A stretch of DNA of 6,100 bases from the NCBI GenBank assembly GCA_001303885.1, contig LJUE01000221.1:1-6100 (forward strand). Direction: 5' to 3'. The notes below the pieces were generated by a model. That model did no database searches. It worked only from the letters and a program-made list of their open reading frames with translations, and was not told where the DNA came from. This stretch comes from Planctomycetes bacterium SM23_32 (lineage in GTDB: Bacteria; Planctomycetota; Brocadiia; SM23-32). Of the stretch, positions 1 to 5,628 are shown piece by piece. The translations under genes were made by a program, and so were the position numbers. Numbering within the stretch: position 1 is the first letter of the stretch; every line of letters starts with the position of its first letter.

Positions 1-763
1 GGCCCTCGTCCTCTGCGCGGTCGGCTGGGGCTGGTGGGAATGGGCCCGGGGCGCCTACGCCAGCACGGTCTACCTGAACCAGTCGCGGGTGGCGCGCTTT
101 CGCATGGCCCAGCCGGGCGGCGAGGATGCGTTCGACGAGCTCGAGCGCTCGCTGGCCCTGGCGCGCCCTCGCTGCCTGTGGCCGGACGAGATCCTGCACG
201 CTGAGTACGGCGTGGGCCTGTTCCTGCACCACCAGGAGCACTGGGCCCGCGCTGCCCGGCAGTTCGAGCGCATCCAGCAGATGGCCCCCGAGTTCCTCAA
301 GACGCGCCTCTACCTCGCAGAAAGCTACATGCACCTGGACCGGCGCCAGGAGGCCGCCGAGCAGCTTGACGAGTTCATGAGCCGCGATCCCTACGAGCTG
401 GAGGCCTATGCGCTCCTGGGCAAGCTCGCAGGGCATGAGGCGGCCATGCTCGCACTGGAGGACCACGTGCTCTCCCGCCTGCACCAGGACGAGGACTGGA
501 TCGCCGAGGACTTCCCCACCGCCAACGAGGTCAGCGTCCTGCTGAACCTCTACGTCATGCTTGGCCGGTGGCAGAGGGCCCGAGAGATGATCATGCGCGT
601 AAGGGACTTCTACGCCGAGGCAGACGTCACCAGGCCGGTGGACGCTTTTGCCGAGGTCCGGCGGCTGGAGCGGCATTACGAGCAGTCCGCCACGCCCGAA
701 CGCGCCCGGGGGCTGCGGGAGATCATCCCGGAGGCGTGGGAGCGGGGAAGGGAAGGACGATGA
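1..763 (+). CDS. Membrane-anchored TPR protein, C-terminal part (5' end outside window)
   Basis: The frame is open from base 2 to the TGA at 761-763, giving 253 residues in the window. It has no convincing start here, so the gene begins left of the window. The GTG at 89 is internal, because the same frame upstream still reads as protein. The first residues (LVLCAVGWGWWEWA) look like the end of a membrane helix. The rest is helical with TPR-like repeats: about residues 66-98 (Y-G-x-x-L ... W-x-x-A-x-x-Q-F), 100-133 (LYLAESYMHLDRRQEAAEQL, ending at a D-P turn) and a looser unit near 174-206. TPRs bind protein partners. A last membrane helix followed by a TPR tail is typical of O-antigen ligase/polymerase-like (Wzy_C) proteins, but other membrane TPR proteins fit too. 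That identity is inference, since the membrane part is not visible. Its stop overlaps the next gene by 4 bp, so the two are probably co-translated. Confidence 0.75.
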   Translation, partial: ALVLCAVGWGWWEWARGAYASTVYLNQSRVARFRMAQPGGEDAFDELERSLALARPRCLWPDEILHAEYGVGLFLHHQEHWARAARQFERIQQMAPEFLKTRLYLAESYMHLDRRQEAAEQLDEFMSRDPYELEAYALLGKLAGHEAAMLALEDHVLSRLHQDEDWIAEDFPTANEVSVLLNLYVMLGRWQRAREMIMRVRDFYAEADVTRPVDAFAEVRRLERHYEQSATPERARGLREIIPEAWERGREGR

Positions 764-1578
764 GCGCGTTCTACGAGCTGCACCCGGTCGTGCAGGCGCT
801 GATCGCCACCATCGGGACGTGGCTGGTCACGGCGGCGGGGGCGGGCCTTGTCATCTTCACCGGGCGGCTTTCCCAGAAGTACCTCGACGCCTCCCTCGGC
901 ATGGCGGCCGGCGTGATGATGGCGGCCAGTTGCTGGAGCCTGCTGATCCCCGCCATAGACATGAGCAAGGGCCTCGGCTACGGGCCCCTGGCCTTCATCC
1001 CCGCCCTCAGCGGCTTCCTGCTCGGCGCGGCCTTCCTCAGGGCGACCGACAAGCTGCTCCCCCACATCCACCCCCGCCTCAAGGTCCAGGAGGGCATCAA
1101 GACCCAATGGCAGCGAAGCACGTTGCTCGTGCTGGCCATCACCATGCACAACGTCCCTGAGGGCCTGGCGGTCGGCGTGGCGTTCGGGGCGGCCGCTCAC
1201 CTGACGGGGGCCGAGCGGATGGCGCAGACAGGGGCCGCCGTCGCCCTGGCCATCGGCATCGGCTTGCAGAACTTCCCCGAGGGCTCGGCCGTCTCGCTGC
1301 CGCTGCGCCGGGAGGGCATGGGCCGGCTGGGGGCATTCTGGTACGGGCAGCTCTCGGCCGTCGTCGAGCCGGTCGCCGGCGTCTTTGGGGCGGCCCTCGT
1401 TGTGATCGTCACGCCCCTTCTGCCCTATGCCCTGGCATTCGCGGCCGGGGCCATGGTCTTCGTGGTGGCCGAGGAACTCATCCCCGAGGCCCAGAGCAGC
1501 GGCAACATAGACCTGGCCACCCTCGGCGTCATCCTGGGGTTCGCGGTGATGATGACGCTGGACGTGGCCCTGGCGTAG
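760..1578 (+). CDS. ZIP-family divalent metal transporter (GufA/BbZIP type)
   Basis: This 272-residue polytopic inner-membrane protein is predicted to move divalent metals such as Zn2+ or Fe2+ into the cytoplasm. The diagnostic ZIP motifs are present: H130-N-V-P-E134-G in the fourth membrane helix and Q170-N-F-P-E174-G in the fifth. These match the binuclear metal site of the structurally known Bordetella ZIP, where helix 4 supplies His/Asn/Glu and helix 5 Gln/Asn/Glu. E203 in YGQLSAVVEP fits the helix-6 metal-ligand glutamate, and AEELIPE (237-243) is the conserved helix-7 segment. A short His-containing loop (PHIHPR, 101-106) lies between helices 3 and 4, where ZIPs carry their variable cytosolic loop. 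The ATG at 760 overlaps the upstream TGA (ATGA) and follows a purine-rich GGGGAAGGGAAGGA, so this start is preferred over the longer open frame from 568. Length and motifs are complete. The metal specificity cannot be read from the sequence. Confidence 0.93.
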   Translation: MSAFYELHPVVQALIATIGTWLVTAAGAGLVIFTGRLSQKYLDASLGMAAGVMMAASCWSLLIPAIDMSKGLGYGPLAFIPALSGFLLGAAFLRATDKLLPHIHPRLKVQEGIKTQWQRSTLLVLAITMHNVPEGLAVGVAFGAAAHLTGAERMAQTGAAVALAIGIGLQNFPEGSAVSLPLRREGMGRLGAFWYGQLSAVVEPVAGVFGAALVVIVTPLLPYALAFAAGAMVFVVAEELIPEAQSSGNIDLATLGVILGFAVMMTLDVALA

Positions 1579-1594
1579 GCGGCGGAACGCCGCC
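1578..1594. terminator. GC hairpin between convergent genes, possible bidirectional terminator
   Basis: Perfect 7-bp inverted repeat GGCGGCG / CGCCGCC with a GAA loop, beginning on the last base of the transporter stop codon. It fills half of the 31 bp between the plus-strand transporter gene and the end of ilvN on the minus strand. There is no T-run on either side, so it is not a canonical intrinsic terminator. Its position between convergent genes suggests a transcript-end structure serving both. Confidence 0.45.
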
Positions 1595-1609
1595 GGGGCG
1601 CGGAATGCC

Positions 1610-2048
1610 TCAGTCGCGAGCCGCGCGCGTGAGCGCGATGCGCCCGGTGCGCGCCATCTCGCGGACCCCATAGGGACTGAGCAGCCGCAGGAACGCCTCC
1701 AGCTTGTCCTCGGCCCCCGATATCTCGATCATCAGGTCCGTCTTGCCCACGTCCACCACGCGGCCACGGAAGATGGCCACCAGCTCGAGGACCTCGCCGC
1801 GCTTCTCCACCGGCGCGCGGACGCGGATCAGCGCCAGGTCGCGCTCCACGTAGGCCGTGCCGCTGAAGTCCTGCACCTTCACCACGTCTATGACCTTGGC
1901 GAGCTGCTTGCGCACCTGTTCGAGGATGTTCGGTCTCGCCGACGGCCAGGCTGTCTATGTTGAAGCCGCGCGCGCTGAACAGGCCCGCCACGTGCGCCAG
2001 CACGCCCGGTCTGTTCGCCACCAGCGCCGAGATAATGTGTCTCTGCAT
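1610..2048 (-). pseudogene. ilvN: Acetolactate synthase small (regulatory) subunit, frameshifted by an internal deletion
   Basis: The intact subunit activates the IlvB catalytic subunit and confers valine feedback. Two frames together spell an IlvN. From the ATG at 2048, 40 residues (MQRHIISALVANRPGVLAHV..., ending SLAVGETE) match the first half of the N-terminal ACT domain. After one extra base at 1928, the next frame resumes with ILEQVRKQLAKVIDVVKV and continues to the TGA at 1610-1612 (VERDLALIRV, IFRGRVVDV, MARTGRIALTR), the rest of the family. Compared with E. coli IlvH, which I recall, about 16 residues are missing at the junction (the DP..SRMTI strand region). That equals about 47 nt lost; restoring them would give 161 residues, the normal length. 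As written, the ATG frame runs on past the ilvN stop into antisense sequence and yields a nonsense tail. The start has a strong purine-rich ribosome site (GGGGAGAGGGAGAG). It could be a real mutation or a sequence/assembly error. Confidence 0.88.
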
Positions 2049-2070
2049 CTCTCCCTCTCCCCGATCCTCA

Positions 2071-2116
2071 TCCGCCCAGGCTTCGGCGGACAGGCCCGCC
2101 GGAGGCGGACAGGCCC
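2071..2116. repeat. Short GC-rich hairpin repeat between ilvB and ilvN
   Basis: GGCGGACAGGCCC occurs twice in direct orientation (2085-2097 and 2104-2116, period 19). The copies also form hairpins. TCCGCC (2071-2076) pairs with GGCGGA (2085-2090) across an 8-nt loop. GCCCGCC (2094-2100) pairs with GGCGGAC (2104-2110) across a 3-nt loop, with one G-U pair in the minus-strand RNA. The element occupies most of the 78 bp between the ilvB stop and the ilvN ribosome site. It resembles small dispersed palindromic intergenic repeats. No second copy is in this window, so that status is inference. Confidence 0.55.
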
Positions 2117-2126
2117 CGCTATCGCC

Positions 2127-3806
2127 TCACGCCATGCCGCTGAGCATCTGGTCTATCGCCTCCCCGGCCGGCACCATCGGGAAGACGTTCTCCTCCGGGG
2201 CCGTGTGGAAGTCCATGAGCACCGGCACCTCCTTCAGCGCCATCGCCCGCTCCAGCGCGCCGGCCACCTCCTCGGGTTCCTCCACCAGGATGCCGACCGC
2301 CCCATACGCCTCGGCCAGCTTCACGAAGTCCGGGTTGCCGTTCGCCAGGTAGGTGTGCGAGTAACGCCGGTCGAAGAAGAGCTCCTGCCACTGCCGCACC
2401 ATCCCCAGATACCCGTTGTTCAGAAGGGCTATCTTGATCGGCAGGCGGTGCAGCACGGCGGTGGCCATCTCCTGGATGTTCATCTGGAGCGAGCCGTCGC
2501 TCGTCACCACCACCACCTGCTTGTCGGGACGGCCGAACTGCGCGCCGATGCCCGCCGGCAGCCCGAAGCCCATCGTCCCCAGGCCCCCGGAGCTCAGGAA
2601 CGTGCGCGGCTCGGTATACTGGTAATACTGCGCCGCCCACATCTGGTGCTGGCCCACGTCGGTCACCACGATGGCCTCGCCCTCGGTGGCGCGGTAGAGC
2701 TCCTCGATCACCGCCTGGGGCTTCACCTCGTCGCCCCCGCGGCGGTAAGAGAGCGGGAAGTCCCGCTTCCACTGCGCTATCTTCTCCAGCCACTCCCCCC
2801 TCTGGTGCTGCTGGACCAGCGGGAGCAGCTCGGTCAGGATCGCCCCGGCGTCGCCCACCACCGGGATGTCCACCCGCACGTTCTTGCCGATCGAGGTCGG
2901 GTCCACGTCCACGTGGATGATCTTCGCCGAGGGGGCGAACTGCTCGATCTTGCCGGTGATCCGGTCATCGAACCGCGCCCCCACCGCTATCAAGAGGTCG
3001 CAGTGCGTCACCGCGTAGTTCGCGTAGACCGTCCCGTGCATCCCCAGCATGTGCAGCGAGAGGGGGTCGGTCTCCGGGAAGACGCCCAGCCCCATCAGCG
3101 TGGTGGTCACCGGGATGTTCCCTTTGCGGGCGAGCTCCCTGAGCTGCTCGCTCGCCCCCGAGGTGATCACCCCGCCCCCCACGTAGAGCACCGGGCGGGC
3201 GGAGGCGTTGATCGCCTCGGCCGCCTTGCGTATCTGGCCCGGATGGCCGCCGGCCGAGGGCCGATAGCCCGGAAGCTGCATCGCGGTGTCTATCTCGCCC
3301 TCGACGCTCTGGGCCGTCACGTCGGCCGGCAGGTCGATCAGCACCGGCCCCGGCCGGCCCGTGGAGGCGATGTAGAAGGCCTCCCGCACGATGCGGCCCA
3401 GCTCCCGTGCGTCCTTGACCAGGTAGTTGTGCTTGGTGATCGGCCGGCTGATGCCCGTCATGTCGGCTTCCTGGAAGGCATCGTTGCCGATCAGGTGGGT
3501 CTTGACCTGCCCCGTGATGGCCACCAGCGGGATGCTGTCCATGTAGGCGGTCGAGATGGCGGTGACCAGATTGGTGGCGCCGGGGCCGCTGGTGGCCACG
3601 CAGACGCCGACCTTCCCCGTGGCGCGGGCATAGCCGTCGGCCATGTGGCCGGCGCCCTGCTCGTGGCGGGTCAGTATCGTCTTGATCGGCGCCTCATACA
3701 GCTCGTCGAAGAGCGCAATGACGGCGCCTCCCGGCAGGCCGAAGAGGTGCTCGACGCCCTGCTCGAGGAGGGCGTCAACCAGTATCTTTCCGCCGCGTCT
3801 TGCCAT
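2127..3806 (-). CDS. ilvB: Acetolactate synthase large (catalytic) subunit
   Basis: This 559-residue ThDP enzyme condenses two pyruvates to 2-acetolactate, or pyruvate with 2-oxobutyrate to acetohydroxybutyrate. It is the first common step to valine, leucine and isoleucine in the cytoplasm. The N-terminal PYR domain has GLPGGAV (23-29), the catalytic Glu at RHE49QGAGHMADGYAR, and SGPGATNL (73-80). The central FAD-binding domain has GARFDDRITG (276-285). The C-terminal PP domain has SSGGLGTMGFGLPAG (405-419) and the metal/ThDP region SDGSLQMN (436-443) ... LLNNGYLG (461-468), with D437 and N464 as expected metal ligands. Most of the family has G before this Asp; here it is S436 (AGC). Length is normal and no stop or frameshift is seen. 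The ATG at 3806 begins directly with the conserved N-terminus; a Shine-Dalgarno match upstream is weak. It follows spoVG after 128 bp and precedes the damaged ilvN. Identity is clear. Other ThDP enzymes such as glyoxylate carboligase are less likely given the ilvN neighbour. Confidence 0.96.
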   Translation of the reverse strand: MARRGGKILVDALLEQGVEHLFGLPGGAVIALFDELYEAPIKTILTRHEQGAGHMADGYARATGKVGVCVATSGPGATNLVTAISTAYMDSIPLVAITGQVKTHLIGNDAFQEADMTGISRPITKHNYLVKDARELGRIVREAFYIASTGRPGPVLIDLPADVTAQSVEGEIDTAMQLPGYRPSAGGHPGQIRKAAEAINASARPVLYVGGGVITSGASEQLRELARKGNIPVTTTLMGLGVFPETDPLSLHMLGMHGTVYANYAVTHCDLLIAVGARFDDRITGKIEQFAPSAKIIHVDVDPTSIGKNVRVDIPVVGDAGAILTELLPLVQQHQRGEWLEKIAQWKRDFPLSYRRGGDEVKPQAVIEELYRATEGEAIVVTDVGQHQMWAAQYYQYTEPRTFLSSGGLGTMGFGLPAGIGAQFGRPDKQVVVVTSDGSLQMNIQEMATAVLHRLPIKIALLNNGYLGMVRQWQELFFDRRYSHTYLANGNPDFVKLAEAYGAVGILVEEPEEVAGALERAMALKEVPVLMDFHTAPEENVFPMVPAGEAIDQMLSGMA

Positions 3807-3857
3807 TACGGGGTTCCGTCAGAGCGTTGCGGATGCGGGGGACGGATCAGTCGCGTC

Positions 3858-3886
3858 AGTATAGGCCGTCAAGTCGGGCGTTTCCA
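3858..3886 (-). promoter_or_regulatory. Candidate sigma70-type promoter for ilvB
   Basis: Reading the minus strand, TGGAAA (3886-3881, 4 of 6 to TTGACA) and TATACT (3863-3858, 5 of 6 to TATAAT) are separated by exactly 17 bp, with the ilvB ATG about 50 bp downstream. The gap is noticeably less GC-rich than its surroundings. A leader this short leaves no room for a leader-peptide attenuator. A TTGACG just upstream of the -10 is too close to serve as its -35. Confidence 0.5.
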
Positions 3887-3889
3887 CCG

Positions 3890-3912
3890 AAAAAGGCGCC
3901 CTGCGACGGCGC
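3890..3912 (-). terminator. Weak intrinsic terminator after spoVG
   Basis: On the minus strand, GCGCC (3912-3908), a 7-nt loop and GGCGC (3900-3896) form a 5-bp all-GC stem. One base later comes TTTTT (3894-3890), the only T-run near a gene end in this GC-rich window. It lies 23 bp past the spoVG stop and just upstream of the putative ilvB promoter. It would end the rsmD-ispE-spoVG transcript. The stem is short, so efficiency is uncertain. Confidence 0.45.
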
Positions 3913-3934
3913 GGCCGGAGCACCAGGGACCCGC

Positions 3935-4690
3935 TCAGAAGATGCCCTCACCGAACGCGCCGCCCTCTCGCTTGGGCCGGCTGCGGCTTCGCTTGGGAGT
4001 CCCTTCCGGCGCCTCGGCGTCCTTGCTGCCCGGCGGCACCTCGCCCTCCGGCTCCGGCTCGGGCACCTCGTTGGCCGCCCCGGGCTCCGGCCCGCCCTCC
4101 CACTGCGACGGCGTGGGCGACCCGCGCCCTGGCGCAACGGCCCCCGGCGGCGGAGTGGGCGAGGGCTCGCCCGGCTCCTCTTGCGCCTCGGCCGGGCCGG
4201 GCATGTCGCCTGGGCCGACTTCCTGCCGGGGCTCCACTTCCTCTTCGTCGAAGTACGAGGTCTCCAGGTCGTCCAGGCCCGCGCCGGAGTACTCGTGCAG
4301 GGGCTCGAGCCCCTCGCGCGCCCTCCGCTCCTCTTCCTCGTAGGCCGCAAGGACGGTGTTCTGGACCATTTCGCGGCACGGGGTGTTGATCGGATGGGCA
4401 ACGTCCACGTGGTACTTGTCGCCGCTAGCGGCGGCCCGTTCGGCGCGCCCCTCGTCCAGTCTGCTGCCACAACTGCCGCAGAATCTGGCCCTGAGCTCGT
4501 TCTTGGCGCTGCACTGGGGGCAGTTGTCGCTGAGCTTGCGGCTCGGCATGGCCACAAAGAGCCCCTTGCGCCCCTCAATCACGCGCAGGTCGTGCACAAC
4601 GAAGTCGTCGTCCACCGTGATGCTGCAGAACGCACGGAGCCTGTCGGTCCGATGCCGCATCAGCTTCACTCGCACTTCCGTGATATTCAA
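3935..4690 (-). CDS. spoVG: SpoVG-family regulator with inserted zinc ribbon and long acidic/proline-rich tail
   Basis: SpoVG proteins are small DNA- and RNA-binding regulators, named for septation control in Bacillus. This product has 251 residues, against roughly 85-100 for the classical form. The SpoVG fold is clear: NITEVRVKLM (2-11), SITVDDDFVVHDLRVIEG (23-40), GLFVAMPSRK (43-52) and DVAHPIN (96-102), then a helix to about 122. Between MPSRK and DVAHPIN, where classical SpoVG has a short loop, sits a C57-x2-C60-x10-C71-x2-C74 zinc ribbon. Residues from about 120 to 238 are low-complexity, acidic and rich in Pro, Glu and Gly, surely disordered. A basic patch (KRSRSRPKR, 243-251 including GG-flank) and a GAFGEGIF tip close the protein. 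The start is TTG at 4690: it aligns with the family N-terminus, overlaps the ispE stop (TTGA) and has GGGAGGGG six bases upstream. The longer frame to 4909 is only antisense-like overlap with ispE. No sporulation role is implied. Confidence 0.9.
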   Translation of the reverse strand: MNITEVRVKLMRHRTDRLRAFCSITVDDDFVVHDLRVIEGRKGLFVAMPSRKLSDNCPQCSAKNELRARFCGSCGSRLDEGRAERAAASGDKYHVDVAHPINTPCREMVQNTVLAAYEEEERRAREGLEPLHEYSGAGLDDLETSYFDEEEVEPRQEVGPGDMPGPAEAQEEPGEPSPTPPPGAVAPGRGSPTPSQWEGGPEPGAANEVPEPEPEGEVPPGSKDAEAPEGTPKRSRSRPKREGGAFGEGIF

Positions 4691-5628
4691 CGGTGTCCCC
4701 TCCCGGTTGTCGGCGGGACGACCCGACCAGCCCACTCGGACACGCTCTGCACCGCCGCGCAGTCCACCCCCAGCCGCGACGCCAGCTCCCCGGCAGCTTC
4801 CTCCGCTGCCGGCGCCCCCGCCACAAGCACAAGGAAGCTGGAACCGCTGCCGCTGAGCAGGCAGCCGCGCGCACCGATCTGCCGGCCGGCCTCTACCAGC
4901 AAATCCCAAATGGCCCGTAAGTCAGTGCAAAGAGAGAAGGCTGCCTCCTGCAGATCGTTGCGCAGGCAACTGCCAAGCAGTTCGACATCGCCCTCGCGCA
5001 GCGCCTCAACCACATTGTCACTCGCGGGCCCCTGCCCTGTCAAGCGGCGGCCCGCCGCCGAGTAGACGGCCGCCGTGGAGACCCGGACGCCGGGCATTAC
5101 GAGAACGAAGTGCATCGGCCCCCGGACCGGCAGCGGGGTCACTCTCTCGCCCCGACCTTCGCAGAGCGCTGCCCCGCCGTGCAGGAAGAACGGCACGTCC
5201 GACCCGAGCTCGGCCGCCAGCCCGCCCAGTTCCCCGGGCGGCGCCTCGACGCCCCACAGCTCGCGCAGCGCCAGCAGGGCCATGGCAGCGTCCGCGCTCC
5301 CACCGCCGAGGCCCCCTCCGACCGGTATGCGCTTGCGCAGCGTCACCGCCGCCCCCTGCTCCACGGCGTAGCGGCGTTGCAGCAGCCGGGCGGCACGCAC
5401 GATCAGGTTCCCCTCGCCAGTCGGCACGTCGCCTTCCGGGCAGGACAGCTCGACGCGCCCCTCCGGCATCAGGCGGAAGTCCATCTCGTCGAACAGGCTG
5501 ACCGCCTGCATCACGGTGCGTATCTCGTGGAAGCCGTCGGGGCGGCGCCCGAGCACTTCGAGGCAGAGGTTCACCTTGGCGGGCGCGCGGACGCTGAGGT
5601 CCGGCGGCTTCCGGCGCTCATCAGCCAT
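4687..5628 (-). CDS. ispE: 4-diphosphocytidyl-2-C-methyl-D-erythritol kinase
   Basis: IspE phosphorylates CDP-methylerythritol at the 2-hydroxyl with ATP, the fourth step of the MEP isoprenoid pathway in the cytoplasm. The 313-residue product has the three GHMP-kinase motifs: R-APAK17VNLCLEV near the N-terminus, the glycine-rich ATP loop PVGGGLGGGSADAA (102-115), and LSGSGSSFLVL (258-268). K17 and D144 (GSD144VPFF) match the catalytic Lys and Asp of E. coli IspE. Two starts are possible. GTG at 5637 adds three residues but has no ribosome site; ATG at 5628 has GGTGA five bases upstream and is chosen. It overlaps the rsmD end by 8 bp, and its stop overlaps the spoVG start, so the three genes are probably one transcript. 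ispE near spoVG is also a known Firmicutes arrangement (ispE-purR-yabJ-spoVG). The gene looks intact, with a C-terminal tail slightly longer than usual. Confidence 0.95.
   Translation of the reverse strand: MADERRKPPDLSVRAPAKVNLCLEVLGRRPDGFHEIRTVMQAVSLFDEMDFRLMPEGRVELSCPEGDVPTGEGNLIVRAARLLQRRYAVEQGAAVTLRKRIPVGGGLGGGSADAAMALLALRELWGVEAPPGELGGLAAELGSDVPFFLHGGAALCEGRGERVTPLPVRGPMHFVLVMPGVRVSTAAVYSAAGRRLTGQGPASDNVVEALREGDVELLGSCLRNDLQEAAFSLCTDLRAIWDLLVEAGRQIGARGCLLSGSGSSFLVLVAGAPAAEEAAGELASRLGVDCAAVQSVSEWAGRVVPPTTGRGHR
4697..4704 (-). promoter_or_regulatory. Ribosome binding site fixing the spoVG TTG start
   Basis: GGGAGGGG on the minus strand lies 6 nt before the TTG at 4690 and within the last codons of ispE. 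With the TTGA stop/start overlap it implies translational coupling. It is the main reason for choosing the non-ATG start. Confidence 0.7.

Noticed and set aside
676..1671. Minus-strand open frame opposite the ZIP transporter
   Set aside because: The plus strand carries clear ZIP motifs. The antisense product has no recognisable domain and biased composition.
1610..1915. Separate small gene starting at the GTG at 1915
   Set aside because: It is the C-terminal two-thirds of IlvN. The in-frame codons just upstream (I-L-E-Q) are still IlvN sequence, so the GTG is an internal valine and the lesion is upstream.
3865..3875. TTGACG as the -35 of the ilvB promoter
   Set aside because: It lies only 3 bp from the TATACT element. 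No acceptable -10 is found about 17 bp further on.
1857..4343. Very long plus-strand open frame opposite ilvB, ilvN and part of spoVG
   Set aside because: Its translation is low-complexity, rich in R/H/A/G, and mirrors the codon bias of the strongly coding minus strand. GC-rich genes routinely leave such antisense frames open.
4691..4909. N-terminal extension of SpoVG upstream of 4690
   Set aside because: It overlaps ispE extensively, aligns with nothing in the SpoVG family, and the TTG at 4690 has a good ribosome site exactly at the family N-terminus.
3800..5065. Plus-strand open frame opposite spoVG and ispE
   Set aside because: It covers two genes with definite family motifs on the minus strand and has no domain of its own.
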